Counted from the first letter of the stretch, positions 8,094 to 18,544 are shown. The stretch: DNA of 64,000 nucleotides from Vibrio brasiliensis LMG 20546 (GCF_000189255.1 NZ_AEVS01000045.1:1-64000), one strand, 5' to 3'. A program made the numbers and translations. Notes: generated from the sequence alone by a model not told the origin.

Positions 8094-8687
8094 TTACGCT
8101 TTTAGCCAGCCATTATCGGTCGCATCATTAATGATCTGCTGCGCTTTATCCCATAAAGCTTGAGAGCCGTACTGTATTTTGTGATTAACCGTCAGAGCTT
8201 GCTCACGACTGACGCCATGTTCCTGCCAGCTCTGGCCCTGATTGTGGTAATTCAAAAGCATAGGAATGATTCTATCCAGTGCTTTGGCAAACTTAGCATC
8301 TGCGGTAGACGCGGCTTCGAACTCTAACCAAAGCTCTAACAGCGGTTGACCTTGATCGTCTGGCAACATACCAAATAGACGTTGCGCCGCTTGCAACTCT
8401 TTTTGTTCCTGCTCGGCTGAAGCCGCCACATCATAAACAAAGGTATCACCGGCATCAATTTCAACCACATCATGCAGTAGCAACATTTTCACTACCCGAG
8501 CAATATCGACAGGTTCATTGGCATGTTCTTCCATCAGAATAGCCATCAACGCGACGTGCCAGCTATGCTCAGCACTATTTTCGAGCCTTGCATCAGCACT
8601 CTTGACTCGGGTACGTCTTAATACGGATTTGAGCTGGTCTAGCTCCATAAGCAGAGCTAATTGCTGTTCTAATCTTGCTGAACTCAT
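8094..8687 (-). CDS. HD domain phosphohydrolase (YfbR/HDDC2-like 5'-deoxynucleotidase family)
   Basis: A 197-aa soluble HD-domain protein. Metal-binding residues are visible: ENSAEHSWHVALMA (His), LLLHDVVEIDAGD (HD pair) and a later Asp in DRIIPML. The pattern is that of the YfbR/HDDC2 group of 5'-deoxynucleotidases, which dephosphorylate deoxynucleoside monophosphates; the substrate here is inferred. Its ATG overlaps the stop of the upstream acetyltransferase gene by 4 nt, so translation is coupled within the tyrR operon. Family membership is firm, exact substrate is not. Confidence 0.8.
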   Translation of the reverse strand: MSSARLEQQLALLMELDQLKSVLRRTRVKSADARLENSAEHSWHVALMAILMEEHANEPVDIARVVKMLLLHDVVEIDAGDTFVYDVAASAEQEQKELQAAQRLFGMLPDDQGQPLLELWLEFEAASTADAKFAKALDRIIPMLLNYHNQGQSWQEHGVSREQALTVNHKIQYGSQALWDKAQQIINDATDNGWLKA

Positions 8688-9262
8688 GCGGGTTTCCAGT
8701 TAGGGTTAACTAATGAAGTCAAATTATGATCTTCCCATTTGCCATTGATCAGGAGGTAATCTTTAGCAAAACCTTCTTTTTCAAAACCGACTCTTTGCAA
8801 TACCGCCTCGCTGCGAGCATTACGTGGCATGTAACTGGCCATAATTCGGTGCATGTTCTGGATAGTAAACATGTAGTTAACCGCCAGCTTCAGTCCCCGA
8901 GTCATCGCCCCTCGCCCCTGAGCAGTCTGGGCTAACGAGTAGCCCACATTACAGGCATGAAATGGGAATCGGGATAAATTACTAAACGAAATAGTACCAA
9001 GCATTTCATTACTCGTAGCATCAAGCACCAATAAGTAGTAACCCAGCCCCATCTTATGCAGCTCTGAAAGTTTGATCAGACGCTGAGTCCAGCCTGACTC
9101 GGTGAAGAACGCTTCGTCGCGCTTAGGTTCCCAAGCCTTTAGATGTTCTCTGTTGGCAATGAAATAATCGGATATCAGCTTTCCATCAGTCGGTTCCGCA
9201 GTCCGAACGACAATATCCTCATCCAACTCGTAAACCTGAGTTGGTGTACTCAATCTTTCCAT
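8684..9262 (-). CDS. GNAT N-acetyltransferase, RimJ/RimL family
   Basis: A 192-aa GNAT acetyltransferase. It has the acetyl-CoA-binding segment AQTAQGRGAMTRGL and the RimJ/RimL signature NARSEAVLQRVGFEKEGFAKDYLLINGKWEDH. E. coli RimJ acetylates the N-terminus of ribosomal protein S5; this protein is of that type and length, but a ribosomal substrate is inferred. Its ATG follows the tyrR stop codon TAG with no gap, and its end overlaps the HD gene by 4 nt, so it is cotranscribed and coupled. Confidence 0.85.
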   Translation of the reverse strand: MERLSTPTQVYELDEDIVVRTAEPTDGKLISDYFIANREHLKAWEPKRDEAFFTESGWTQRLIKLSELHKMGLGYYLLVLDATSNEMLGTISFSNLSRFPFHACNVGYSLAQTAQGRGAMTRGLKLAVNYMFTIQNMHRIMASYMPRNARSEAVLQRVGFEKEGFAKDYLLINGKWEDHNLTSLVNPNWKPA

Positions 9263-10807
9263 CTAGCTCTTTCTTATTCCGTATTCACGCAGTTTGTTTG
9301 CCACTGAAGTATGAGAAACGTTAAGGCGTTTAGCCAGCTTCCGGCTTGACGGGAATGAGTGATAAAGACGTTCAAGTACCTGAGATTCATACTCTTTCAT
9401 GATCTCGTCCAAAGAACCATCAAGACTCAGAGTCGGTCCGTTTGAGGCTGGGGTTTCTAGTTGTGGAAGATGGAACAAGTCTGCAGTTAAGCAATCTGTT
9501 TCCAACTCAGTCAGCGCACGTAACACCATGTTCTCCAACTGACGCATATTACCTGGCCATTGATAGGTCACTAACTGATCTGCGAGCGACTCATCAATGG
9601 TCGGTTTAGCTATACCAAGTTGCTTAACATATTTAGCCACAAACAGCTCAAGCAAAGGCGTAATATCGTTTGAGCGCTCTCTCAATGGCGGAATAAGCAA
9701 GGTAAGGACATTAAGTCGGTAGAACAGATCTTCACGGAACGATCCTGATTCAGCTAAATCGGCCAGCTGGTGTCTGGTCGAAGCGATAACTCGAACATCA
9801 ACATGAATTTCATCTTCTTCACCTACACGACGGAATGTACCGTCCTGCAGCAGACGTAACAGCTTGATCTGAAGGTGTGGGCTCATTTCACCGATTTCAT
9901 CAAGGAAAACGGTACCACCATTTGCCTGCTCAAAGATGCCTTTGTGGCCCTGTTCATGGTTGAAAGAACCTGGCGCATGACCAAATAGTTCGGTCTCTGC
10001 AACATCGTCTGGCATCGAGGCACAACTTAACACTAAAAATGGGTTAGCAGCGCGATGAGAACGATTATGACAAGCGCGAGCTAACATCTCTTTACCTGTC
10101 CCTGTTTCACCTTGGATTAACAAAGGTTGGTCAAGCATAGATAGCTTTTTAGCCTGACTAATCAATGCCTTATGTCGGTTTGATACCCCAACAAAATGTT
10201 CAAAGCCTAGATTGTTATGCAGTGGCAATGAGTCATCAAATATTGCTTTTTCTTGTACAGAACGGATGATCATCACCGTACTCGCCAATACAGACTCATT
10301 CGACTCGTCAGTGATATAAACTGGCATGATTTCCATCATGTAGTCTAAACCGCCGATGACGATATCTTCTCTTTGACGGGTGATCTTGCCTTCTGCCCAC
10401 TTAGCAAAGTTGAAACTAGGCAATAGCGAGGTAATTTGGTGACCAATCATATCGCCTTCATCACGACCAAACAGGGTTAGTGCTGCATGGTTGGCCATAT
10501 CAACATGGCCTTTCAGATCGATGGCTAATACGGGTTCAGGGAGATTATTTAGTAGCGAAATCAGTTCGTTGTTATGACGTTCAATCGGCATAAACTGGAT
10601 TTTTCGAACGTCATTTACACCCGAAATACGACGAATTTCGGCCATGAGCTCGCTAAAGGTATCAAAGTCGATATCAGGGCAGTTTAGGTAAATAATACCA
10701 GTCACATCGATTTCGATACCTCGAAGATCAATGTTTTTGGAAGCAAGAATATCGAGCAATTCACGAGTCAGACCAAGTCTGTCTTCACAGAAAACTTCTA
10801 GACGCAC
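9263..10807 (-). CDS. tyrR: Transcriptional regulator TyrR
   Basis: A 514-aa regulator of aromatic amino-acid synthesis and transport, equal in length to E. coli TyrR. Domains in order: ACT (1-70, MRLEVFCEDRLGLTRELLDI), PAS (about 80-190), AAA+ ATPase (about 205-430, Walker A GETGTGKE, Walker B TVFLDEIGEM) and a C-terminal Fis-type helix-turn-helix (SSRKLAKRLNVSHTSVANKL). In place of the sigma-54 contact motif GAFTGA it has GSFNHEQGHKG, as expected for TyrR, which acts on sigma-70 promoters. It follows ycjXF as in E. coli. Likely targets in this window are the aromatic permease and aspC, but I found no convincing TyrR box. Confidence 0.95.
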   Translation of the reverse strand: MRLEVFCEDRLGLTRELLDILASKNIDLRGIEIDVTGIIYLNCPDIDFDTFSELMAEIRRISGVNDVRKIQFMPIERHNNELISLLNNLPEPVLAIDLKGHVDMANHAALTLFGRDEGDMIGHQITSLLPSFNFAKWAEGKITRQREDIVIGGLDYMMEIMPVYITDESNESVLASTVMIIRSVQEKAIFDDSLPLHNNLGFEHFVGVSNRHKALISQAKKLSMLDQPLLIQGETGTGKEMLARACHNRSHRAANPFLVLSCASMPDDVAETELFGHAPGSFNHEQGHKGIFEQANGGTVFLDEIGEMSPHLQIKLLRLLQDGTFRRVGEEDEIHVDVRVIASTRHQLADLAESGSFREDLFYRLNVLTLLIPPLRERSNDITPLLELFVAKYVKQLGIAKPTIDESLADQLVTYQWPGNMRQLENMVLRALTELETDCLTADLFHLPQLETPASNGPTLSLDGSLDEIMKEYESQVLERLYHSFPSSRKLAKRLNVSHTSVANKLREYGIRKS

Positions 10808-10907
10808 GGATGAGTTCCTAACTTAGGTGTCACGAAAAGTTGACAGTAGTTTCCCCTAAGCCTAGATCCTCGTCAAGCAAACTGATATTACCTGCTTCAC
10901 ATTCGCA

Positions 10908-11957
10908 CTATTTGATCGTTATAGCGGCGACTTTTTCGACGATTTGTTTACGAATTGCACCGAGCCTGACGCGACGCTCCTGATTCCAGGGCAAAGGTCT
11001 TAATAGTGCCATCGCTTTCAGACCAAGCCGAGCGGTAAGAATCCCTACCCCGAGCCCTTGACCAGCGCGGGCAGACACTCGTCCCGCCAGGTCCATCGAC
11101 ATCAGGTCCATGCTCGCATCGACCGCAAGTTCACTTGCCCCTGCCGCAGCCATATTGACTAACGTTGCTTTGAACAGTTGCAGTCTTGACCAGTAGCCCA
11201 GTTCAACCCCATAGACATCAGCAAGATTGTCGATCATTTTGAAGTTGCGCCACGCGACTAATAGCATGTCTGCTACAGCTAATGGACTGATTGCCACCAA
11301 AGCCGCAGACTCTGTTGCATGTTGAGAGACTATCCTGGTCGCAACTTTGTCTTGCTCAGCCACGACCATAGCATCATACATTTCCAGTACTTCGCCATCG
11401 CTGTGCGAAGCGTTTATGCTGTTTATCCAACGATCATAGCTTGGTGACTCGGTTTTGATGCCGGATTGTTTCGCCAGTGACTGACAGAAACCTTTAGCCT
11501 GCCCAACACTATCTTGTGCTAGCAGCGCTTCGCTCTGTTCCTGAACACTAAAGTGATTACGTAGCTTACGTAATTTAAACAACTCTTTACCAATCGCGCC
11601 GATACCCAGCATTGATATCGTTGTAACAAAACCTGCCCAACCCAAGGCTAGCCAATCAGCGCTTTGAATTGCGGTAATGACACTATCGACGGCCTGCCAA
11701 CCGACTAGTCCTGCAAACGTCCCCAACAAGCCAGTGGCGAGCCATTTTGTGCCACTCTTGGGTCTGATCACACGCTCCAGGTTCTGTTCAACTGAGTCAT
11801 CCTGGTTCTCCGGCTCAATTTCAGCAGGAACAAAGGTCTCCTGCTGTTCGAACTGCATCTGGGCGGTAAGCTCAGGTTGAGGGTGGGACTGCTCTCCTTC
11901 AAATGACTCATTGAAGACCTGTTTTTGCTTTAGCTGGGTTTTATCTGACGTGCTCAT
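10908..11957 (-). CDS. ycjF: YcjF family inner-membrane protein (TIGR01620/DUF697)
   Basis: A 349-aa protein with a polar N-terminal 70 residues, two membrane segments (about 71-120, [20 protein letters not shown] and [20 protein letters not shown]), and a DUF697-type C-terminal half with [21 protein letters not shown] and a Gly/Ala-rich hydrophobic run. It pairs with YcjX: its start overlaps the ycjX end by 4 nt. In enterobacteria ycjXF belongs to the phage-shock and envelope-stress regulon upstream of tyrR; here the same order is kept, but no psp gene is next to it. Confidence 0.9.
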   Translation of the reverse strand: MSTSDKTQLKQKQVFNESFEGEQSHPQPELTAQMQFEQQETFVPAEIEPENQDDSVEQNLERVIRPKSGTKWLATGLLGTFAGLVGWQAVDSVITAIQSADWLALGWAGFVTTISMLGIGAIGKELFKLRKLRNHFSVQEQSEALLAQDSVGQAKGFCQSLAKQSGIKTESPSYDRWINSINASHSDGEVLEMYDAMVVAEQDKVATRIVSQHATESAALVAISPLAVADMLLVAWRNFKMIDNLADVYGVELGYWSRLQLFKATLVNMAAAGASELAVDASMDLMSMDLAGRVSARAGQGLGVGILTARLGLKAMALLRPLPWNQERRVRLGAIRKQIVEKVAAITIK

Positions 11958-13330
11958 CTCAGCTTATCTCCAATTAAATACTCCAGTGCTTTGTCCATAC
12001 GGATATGCGGTAGTGGCTCGTCCATTATCCCCTCTTTGGGTCGGAACGAAGTGAACTCGAAGCCTTGACTCTGCCAGTAATCAGCAGCTGGCAACTTCTT
12101 AGGTACCTCACCCGGGAAGACGGTCATAGGATCTCCATCGAGAGTTGTGCCTCTTATCGCCGGGCAAGCCTGATCCCCCTGACCGATATAGCCAGTCTCA
12201 GTCGCCTGAATGGATGCCATGGTCATACAGTTCATCTCTATGTTTTCGTATGACGCAGTCTGCCAGGCAGGATGCACCATCTGCTGGAGCAGCGATACTA
12301 AATGAGGATGTTGCTCAGGGGTCACATGATCAGCCTTGGTCGCTGCGAATAACACCTTGTCGATGCGTGGTGCAAATAAGCGCTTAACAATACTGCTGCG
12401 ACCATAACGGAAGCTATTCATGATCTGCTCCAGAGCATGACGCATATCATGGAACGACTCATGACCCGCATTGAGAGGCTGTAGACAGTCCACCAGCACA
12501 ATTTGGCGATCAAAGGTCGAAAAATGGTGCTTGTAGAAGGCTTTAACCACTTTCTGTTGATACTCTTGGTAACGCGCTTTGAGCATCGCCAGATTAGAGC
12601 CTTTGACGACCTTGGTGCTTTCATCAAACTTGCATGGGAAAAACTGCAAGACCGGAGCACCTTCGAGTTCACCCGGTAATACGAAGCGGCCAGGCTGAAC
12701 CCAGTGCAGACCTTTATCCTTACACGCGTAAAGAAAGTCGGTGTAGGTAGCTGAAATCTCAGCCAACGCTTTTTCATCTAAAGGGGCTGAAAGATCAAAA
12801 CCGTCCAACTGCTTTAGCCACGCTTGAGCAAGCTCTTTACGCTGGCCTTGAAGCGCAGCAAACTGACTTTGCGACCATTGATAGAAATCCATATCAAGTA
12901 ACGGCAAATCGAGTAACCACTCACCCGGATAATCGATAATATCAACGTGCAGCCTGGCTGTACTGCCAAATAGCTTCTTGGTTTTTTTGGTTGGCTTGTA
13001 TTTGATGGCTAAGCGAATTTCGCTGACATCGCGTGTCGGCTCGGGCCATTGTGGTGGCGTAGCGTAAACATGCTCCATCGCTTCATCATAGCCAAAACGT
13101 GGCACCAGCATATTGGTTTGCGGTTCACGCTTAGCTCCCACCAGACGCTTGTCGCGTGCAGCCGCGAGCAGCGGGAGGTTATCATGAGTGGATGTATGAA
13201 GAAGCTGATTCACTAGCGAACTGATAAACGCCGTTTTACCGGCTCTGGATAAACCAGTGACCGCAATACGGACATGGGAGTCGACTGTTCTGCTCAGTAA
13301 ATCGTTCACTTCTTGAGTAATTTGCTTCAT
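11954..13330 (-). CDS. ycjX: YcjX family GTP-binding protein (DUF463)
   Basis: A 458-aa P-loop protein. The nucleotide-binding loop is GLSRAGKTA (26-34), followed by [13 protein letters not shown], a switch-like motif typical of the DUF463/YcjX family, and a TKADHV segment resembling the G4 motif. It is a cytosolic or membrane-associated stress ATP/GTPase of unknown partner, stated from family knowledge. It is the first gene of the pair with ycjF and probably has its own promoter between 13331 and 13395, as a terminator of the upstream small gene lies just before it. Confidence 0.9.
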   Translation of the reverse strand: MKQITQEVNDLLSRTVDSHVRIAVTGLSRAGKTAFISSLVNQLLHTSTHDNLPLLAAARDKRLVGAKREPQTNMLVPRFGYDEAMEHVYATPPQWPEPTRDVSEIRLAIKYKPTKKTKKLFGSTARLHVDIIDYPGEWLLDLPLLDMDFYQWSQSQFAALQGQRKELAQAWLKQLDGFDLSAPLDEKALAEISATYTDFLYACKDKGLHWVQPGRFVLPGELEGAPVLQFFPCKFDESTKVVKGSNLAMLKARYQEYQQKVVKAFYKHHFSTFDRQIVLVDCLQPLNAGHESFHDMRHALEQIMNSFRYGRSSIVKRLFAPRIDKVLFAATKADHVTPEQHPHLVSLLQQMVHPAWQTASYENIEMNCMTMASIQATETGYIGQGDQACPAIRGTTLDGDPMTVFPGEVPKKLPAADYWQSQGFEFTSFRPKEGIMDEPLPHIRMDKALEYLIGDKLR

Positions 13331-13394
13331 TCACTATCTCTTTTATTCAGGCTTATCGCTAGCTTACTGATTGTAACCTTAATCCTAGATGAAC

Positions 13395-13424
13395 AAAAAA
13401 GCCTCTGATAAAAATCAGAGGCTT
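13395..13424 (-). terminator. Terminator of the 61-aa membrane protein gene
   Basis: AAGCCTCTGAT (13399-13409) pairs with ATCAGAGGCTT (13414-13424) around AAAA. The minus strand continues TTTTTGTTC. It insulates ycjX from the upstream gene. Confidence 0.85.
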
Positions 13425-13451
13425 AAACTTGTAACAGAACCACCACAGGCT

Positions 13452-13637
13452 CTAATCGTCTTCAATCAACTTGTAGATAACAAACAGGGCGATTTCCAGT
13501 AATACGAACAATGCACAAGTGATAGTGACATATTTTTCATCGAAGATACTGATGCCGTGAAGAATAAGGTCGTATCCGACAAAAGCACCGACAACCACTG
13601 CGATGATTATCTGGAGGATTTGAATAAAGCGAGGCAT
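13452..13637 (-). CDS. Small inner-membrane protein, 61 aa
   Basis: A 61-aa protein that is almost entirely two membrane segments: IQILQIIIAVVVGAFVGYDL and ITCALFVLLEIALFVIYKLI, joined by a short polar loop and ending in acidic EDD. The ATG has AGGAGAGC upstream with good spacing, and a terminator follows, so it is a real monocistronic unit. I do not recognise the family and give no function; the neighbourhood of ycjXF might hint at envelope stress, but that is guesswork. Confidence 0.7.
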   Translation of the reverse strand: MPRFIQILQIIIAVVVGAFVGYDLILHGISIFDEKYVTITCALFVLLEIALFVIYKLIEDD

Positions 13638-13682
13638 GTGCTCTCCTGACGTATTGATAGCAATAAATTAGAGTATATAGAC

Positions 13683-13711
13683 AAAAGGTGCAGCTTTTGC
13701 TCCACCTTTGT
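13683..13711 (-). terminator. Probable terminator of the fumarase gene
   Basis: AAAGGTG and CACCTTT pair, with an inner AGC/GCT pair across a TTTT loop and one C-C mismatch. On the minus strand the stem is followed by TTGTCT, a short T-tract. It lies about 50 nt beyond the fumarase stop. Confidence 0.6.
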
Positions 13712-13762
13712 CAAATATCTGCCAATTAAATCTGTGGCTTATCACAAACTTAAGACAGGTAA

Positions 13763-15286
13763 TTAGGATTGAGATTCCATTTCCTGAATCTTAACTTTCC
13801 ACGTGTCAGGACCGATTTGGTGAGCGTTAGCACCGTTTGAGTCAACCGCCACTGTTACTGGCATATCTTCAACTTCAAACTCGTAGATCGCTTCCATACC
13901 TAAGTCTTCAAAAGCAACAACACGCGCTTTCTTAATCGCTTTAGCAACCAGATAAGCCGCACCACCAACTGCCATCAAGTAAACCGCCTTGTGCTTCTTG
14001 ATTGACTCAACCGTAGCTGGGCCACGTTCTGCTTTACCGATCATACCCATGATGCCAGTCTCGTCCAACATCATGTCGGTGAACTTATCCATACGGGTAG
14101 AAGTCGTTGGGCCAGCTGGACCTACCGCTTCGTCGCCTACCGCATCTACAGGACCAACGTAGTAGATAAACTTGCCTTTAAAGTCGACACCAGCAGGTAA
14201 ACCTTCGCCATTTTCAAGCATGGTCTGAATGCGTTTATGAGCCGCATCACGACCAGTAAGAATCTTGCCTGAAAGCAGAACCGTTTCGCCAGTCTTCCAC
14301 TGCTCAACGTCAGCCTGAGTCACTTCATCAAGGTTAACACGGCGAGTATTTGCTCCTGCTTCCCAAGTGATATCCGGCCACTCTTCCAGTTTAGGTGGTG
14401 TGAGATCCGCAGGACCTGTTCCATCTAGTGTGAAGTGTACGTGACGAGTCGCAGCACAGTTAGGGATCAAACAAACAGGCTTAGAAGCTGCGTGCGTTGG
14501 TGCCGTTTTGATTTTCACATCAACAACCGTAGTCAGGCCACCAAGGCCCTGAGCGCCAATACCCAATTTGTTTACGCGATTAAAGATATCAAGACGAAGT
14601 TCTTCTTCCGCGTTTTCCGGACCACGATCAATCAGCTCTTGAATATCGATGTGTTCCATCAGTGATTCTTTGGCTAGAACTGCTGCTTTTTCAGCGGTAC
14701 CACCAATACCTATGCCCAGCATGCCTGGTGGACACCAACCCGCCCCCATTGTAGGTAGCGTTTTTTCAACCCATTCTGCAACGTCATCAGATGGGTTAAG
14801 CATAACCATCTTAGTTTTGTTCTCACTACCGCCGCCTTTAGCCGCGATTTGAATCTCAACCTTGTCACCTGGCACCATGTTGATGTGAACCACCGCTGGC
14901 GTGTTGTCTTTGGTATTAATACGCTTGCCCGCCGGGTCCATCAGAACCGATGCACGTAGAGGGTTGTCCGGATTGGTGTATGCCTGGCGAACACCTTCAT
15001 CGACCATCTGCTGAACAGTCAAGTCAGTTGAATCCCATTGAACGGCCATACCAACATTGACGAAACACGTCACGATACCAGTATCCTGACAGATCGGGCG
15101 GTGACCTTCAGCAGACATTCGAGAGTTAATCAGAATTTGAGCAATGGCATCTTTTGCTGCCTGGCTCTCTTCACGTTGATAGGCTTTTTCTAGGGCTTGG
15201 ACAAAGTCTAATGGGTGGTAATAAGAAATGTACTGGAGCGCATCAGCAACACTGCTGATCACATCCTGTTGACGAATTACGGTCAT
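13763..15286 (-). CDS. Fumarate hydratase class I (iron-sulfur)
   Basis: A 507-aa fumarase of the FumA/FumB type, which interconverts fumarate and malate in the citric acid cycle. It carries the cysteines expected to bind the 4Fe-4S cluster: C66 (RPICQDTG), C185 (AGWCPPG) and C277 (IPNCAATRHVHF), at spacings matching E. coli FumA. The C-terminal beta domain has GPAGPTTSTRMD. It is shorter than FumA by about 40 residues at the N-terminus. It is monocistronic and divergent from pabB. As a cluster enzyme it should be sensitive to oxidants. Confidence 0.93.
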   Translation of the reverse strand: MTVIRQQDVISSVADALQYISYYHPLDFVQALEKAYQREESQAAKDAIAQILINSRMSAEGHRPICQDTGIVTCFVNVGMAVQWDSTDLTVQQMVDEGVRQAYTNPDNPLRASVLMDPAGKRINTKDNTPAVVHINMVPGDKVEIQIAAKGGGSENKTKMVMLNPSDDVAEWVEKTLPTMGAGWCPPGMLGIGIGGTAEKAAVLAKESLMEHIDIQELIDRGPENAEEELRLDIFNRVNKLGIGAQGLGGLTTVVDVKIKTAPTHAASKPVCLIPNCAATRHVHFTLDGTGPADLTPPKLEEWPDITWEAGANTRRVNLDEVTQADVEQWKTGETVLLSGKILTGRDAAHKRIQTMLENGEGLPAGVDFKGKFIYYVGPVDAVGDEAVGPAGPTTSTRMDKFTDMMLDETGIMGMIGKAERGPATVESIKKHKAVYLMAVGGAAYLVAKAIKKARVVAFEDLGMEAIYEFEVEDMPVTVAVDSNGANAHQIGPDTWKVKIQEMESQS

Positions 15287-15455
15287 TGCATGCCTCGTTA
15301 TATTTGTGCTTCCTTTATTCGGCCGGACACAAGGGTTTGCTTATTGATGTTGTATTTGCCAAACACTGGTGTAGCGACCTTTGATGCCATTATGATACTC
15401 TTGCTTTCCTCAACACGCCACGTAATCAACGATCTCTTTGTCACAAATTAAACAA

Positions 15456-16823
15456 ATGAATAACATCACGCCAAATCGCTTAGAAATCAAACCGATCCCA
15501 TATAAAAAAGACCTCGCGGTTACACTGTTTGATAACATCGAATCCTTGCCTTGGGCGATGCTACTGCGCTCACCTTCGTCAAGTCACGTCGACAGCCGAT
15601 TTGATATTCTGGTCGCAGAGCCAGTGGCGACGATCACTACTGCTGGCAATACCAGTACGATTGAGTCCGAGCAAGGGACAGAAGTCTCGCAACAGAATCC
15701 ATTCGAGCTCCTTAAACAAGTTCAGGCGCGCGTATTACCTGATGTTGATTACCATGGCGAATTACCCTTTGTTGGCGGTGCATTGGGCTACTTTGCTTAT
15801 GATTTGGGTCGCCATGTCGAACGCATGCCGGAGCTTGCCGAACATGATTTAGTTACCCCTGATATGGCTGTTGGTCTCTATAACTGGGCGCTGATTGTCG
15901 ACCACCAACAAAACAGCGCCTGCTTGGTAGGTAGCGAGTTAGAGAGTCGTTGGCAATGGTTGACTCAACACGAAAGTGCCAACGCAGACAGTTTTGCCCT
16001 GACAGGTCCGTGGCAATCAAATATGACTAAAGCCAGCTATAGCGACAAATTCATGCAGGTACAAGAATACCTGCGCAGTGGCGATTGTTATCAAATCAAT
16101 CTGGCGCAGCGCTTTAAAGCTTCCTATCAAGGGAGTGAATGGCACGCATATCGAAAACTGGAACAGGTCAACCAAGGTCCGTTCTCTGCCTTCATCCGCA
16201 CCGAGCAAGGAGCGATTTTAAGCGTGTCACCTGAGCGTTTTCTGCAGGTTAAAGATCGTCACATTGAAACCAAACCGATTAAAGGAACACGTCCGCGTAG
16301 CGATGATCCTATCATTGATGAGCAGGCTGCCCATGACCTGGCGAATGCGGAAAAAGATCAGGCAGAAAACCTGATGATTGTCGATTTACTGCGTAATGAT
16401 GTTGGCCGAGTCGCCAAACCGGGTACTGTCCATGTGCCAAAACTGTTCGACATCGAAAGCTTTCCTGCTGTTCATCACCTGGTGAGTACAATTCGCGCAC
16501 AACTAGACCAGCAATACAGCGCAGTCGATTTACTGCGAGCCTCTTTCCCTGGCGGTTCTATTACTGGCGCCCCTAAAGTGCGAGCAATGGAGATCATTGA
16601 GGAACTAGAACCTCATCGTCGTAATGCTTACTGCGGAAGTATTGGCTATATCAGCCGTCATGGTCAGATGGATACGAGTATAACGATACGCACACTTGTC
16701 GCTGAACAAGGTCAACTGCATGTCTGGGCCGGCGGCGGTTTGGTTGCCGATAGCCTGTGTGACAGTGAGTATCAAGAAACGCTCGACAAACTGAGCCGAA
16801 TTCTTCCGCTGCTGGCTCAGTAG
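15456..16823 (+). CDS. pabB: Aminodeoxychorismate synthase component I
   Basis: A 455-aa chorismate-utilising enzyme that, with a glutamine amidotransferase subunit, makes 4-amino-4-deoxychorismate for folate synthesis. The C-terminal chorismate-binding domain has GDCYQINLAQRF, the KPIKGTRPR segment with the catalytic Lys, DLLRNDVGRV and FPGGSITGAPKVRAMEII. The KGTRPR pattern and the context outside the trp operon separate it from TrpE (57481). The start was set at the ATG at 15456, not an in-frame TTG 18 nt upstream. It converges on the hybrid kinase gene with an 11-bp gap and no visible terminator. Confidence 0.9.
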   Translation: MNNITPNRLEIKPIPYKKDLAVTLFDNIESLPWAMLLRSPSSSHVDSRFDILVAEPVATITTAGNTSTIESEQGTEVSQQNPFELLKQVQARVLPDVDYHGELPFVGGALGYFAYDLGRHVERMPELAEHDLVTPDMAVGLYNWALIVDHQQNSACLVGSELESRWQWLTQHESANADSFALTGPWQSNMTKASYSDKFMQVQEYLRSGDCYQINLAQRFKASYQGSEWHAYRKLEQVNQGPFSAFIRTEQGAILSVSPERFLQVKDRHIETKPIKGTRPRSDDPIIDEQAAHDLANAEKDQAENLMIVDLLRNDVGRVAKPGTVHVPKLFDIESFPAVHHLVSTIRAQLDQQYSAVDLLRASFPGGSITGAPKVRAMEIIEELEPHRRNAYCGSIGYISRHGQMDTSITIRTLVAEQGQLHVWAGGGLVADSLCDSEYQETLDKLSRILPLLAQ

Positions 16824-16834
16824 TCAGATAGCCT

Positions 16835-18544
16835 TTACAGCCACTTCTCGAGCATTAATTTAAGATCTTTAGCGGTATAGGGTTTGGTGAGAATGTCATC
16901 CATACCGCTTTGAATGCACTTTTCCCTTTCTTCTAAAGTAGTGCCTGCTGTCAGTGCAATGATTGGTAGTTTACACTGCTGCTCACGTAAGTAAGCCGTG
17001 GCTTCGAAACCATCCATCTCTGGCATACGACAATCCATAAACACAATGTCATAGTGTCCGGCGGATACCGCTTTAATCGCTTCAACGCCATTTGTCGCAA
17101 TGTCCGGTGTAATGGAGAGTTTTTTAAGCATTTGGTTAATGATAACCTGATTCATACGAATATCATCCACGACCAATATAGATAAGTCTTCAAACGACTT
17201 GGGGTTTATCTCTACACTGACTGGATTGTCGGATGTACTGCTCAGGGTTGTCACTTTTAGCGGAATGGTTACGTTAAAACAGCTTCCTTTACCAAGCTCA
17301 CTGGTCAGAGAGATTTCCCCCAACATCAGTTCGACTAGGTTTTTGCATATCGCCAGGCCAAGACCAGTACCTTCAAAGTTTCGTTTCGCTGATCTATCGA
17401 CCTGAATAAAAGGTGTGAACAGTTGATCGTGAAGCTCGTTACTAATACCAACACCACTGTCTATAATCGACATTTTAAGACAATCAACGTCCCATTCTGC
17501 AACCAGCTTTACCTCTCCCTGCGCGGTGAACTTAATCGCGTTGCCGACCAGATTCACCACGATCTGCCCTATTCGCTCAAAGTCACCGATAAATGCCGCC
17601 GGTAACTGGTTGGTCTGCTCAATCGTAAACTCAATGCCCTTTTCCTGCGCTTTAGGCCTGAAAATACCATCAATCATATTGCTCAGCTCAACCCAGGAGA
17701 ATTGTGAAGGAATAAGTTCCATCATTCCGGCGTTCATCTTACTAAAGTCGAGGATATCGTTGATGATATGACGAAGAAGGTCTCCTGAGTGAGCAAGATT
17801 GCTCAATAACGTTTGTTGTTCTTCATTAAGACTGGTGTCGGCAAGGAGTTCTGCACTGCCGAGAAGCCCATTTAACGGTGTCCTCAACTCATGGTTAATC
17901 ATTGCGACAAATTCTTTGGTCGACCGCTCAGACTCTTCAGCTCTTGCTCGTGCCTCCTGATGACGAGTCACAATCATTTGTCGACTGATCGCACTGCATA
18001 ATAGCTCCCCGACCAACATCACCTGACTGATAACAAAATCGCGATCTATACCGCTTTCTACAACATGTACGGATAACTCACCTACCGCTTTGTGGTCTAC
18101 CTCTATGGGTATACGTAGTGTATCTCCGTCCCATACTGCATAGGGTTTAATCGATTCGACTGCACGGGCTTCAACACCACCAAACTCGTTGCCAACGATG
18201 GTCGCAACCAAATCGGCTTCGATAAACAAGCCGGCATTATCAAGCGCGTTGGATGAAGTCAGGCGCTCTAACAAACTCGAAATCAAACCATCATCGAGTG
18301 TACGACTCAAAAAAGCACGTCCAAAGTGGACTAATGCTTCATTGATTTGCTGCTCAAATTCCAGCTTATCCAGATCGCTACGCGTCTGCCGCTTGAGCTG
18401 GGTAAGTACCAACTCTAGATGTTGATTTGCTTCATATAATTCAAGACTCTTGTTTTCCAGCAACTGTTCAGCTTGCTTGCGAGCCGCTATTTCTCGAGCT
18501 AATTTTCGTTCGAGTGGCGAGTCCTTTTGATTATCTTTATCCAA
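16835..18544 (-). CDS. H-NOX-associated hybrid sensor histidine kinase (HqsK-like)
   Basis: A 569-aa soluble hybrid kinase without membrane segments. Order: N-terminal coiled coil (about 10-60), a GAF-like region (about 70-190), a histidine kinase core with H218 (MINHELRTPLNG), N-box GQIVVNLVGNAIKF, DSGVGI and EGTGLGLAIC, then a C-terminal receiver with phospho-acceptor D504 (FMDCRMPEMDGFEA) and TKPY lysine. The start codon is TTG at 18544, overlapping the H-NOX stop by 8 nt, so expression should be coupled. In V. harveyi a kinase with this architecture beside H-NOX (HqsK) passes phosphate to the quorum-sensing protein LuxU; the same role is inferred here. Confidence 0.88.
   Translation of the reverse strand: MDKDNQKDSPLERKLAREIAARKQAEQLLENKSLELYEANQHLELVLTQLKRQTRSDLDKLEFEQQINEALVHFGRAFLSRTLDDGLISSLLERLTSSNALDNAGLFIEADLVATIVGNEFGGVEARAVESIKPYAVWDGDTLRIPIEVDHKAVGELSVHVVESGIDRDFVISQVMLVGELLCSAISRQMIVTRHQEARARAEESERSTKEFVAMINHELRTPLNGLLGSAELLADTSLNEEQQTLLSNLAHSGDLLRHIINDILDFSKMNAGMMELIPSQFSWVELSNMIDGIFRPKAQEKGIEFTIEQTNQLPAAFIGDFERIGQIVVNLVGNAIKFTAQGEVKLVAEWDVDCLKMSIIDSGVGISNELHDQLFTPFIQVDRSAKRNFEGTGLGLAICKNLVELMLGEISLTSELGKGSCFNVTIPLKVTTLSSTSDNPVSVEINPKSFEDLSILVVDDIRMNQVIINQMLKKLSITPDIATNGVEAIKAVSAGHYDIVFMDCRMPEMDGFEATAYLREQQCKLPIIALTAGTTLEEREKCIQSGMDDILTKPYTAKDLKLMLEKWL

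Noticed and set aside
9263-10807. Sigma-54 activator instead of TyrR
   Set aside because: The GAFTGA motif is absent and the ACT domain and length fit TyrR.
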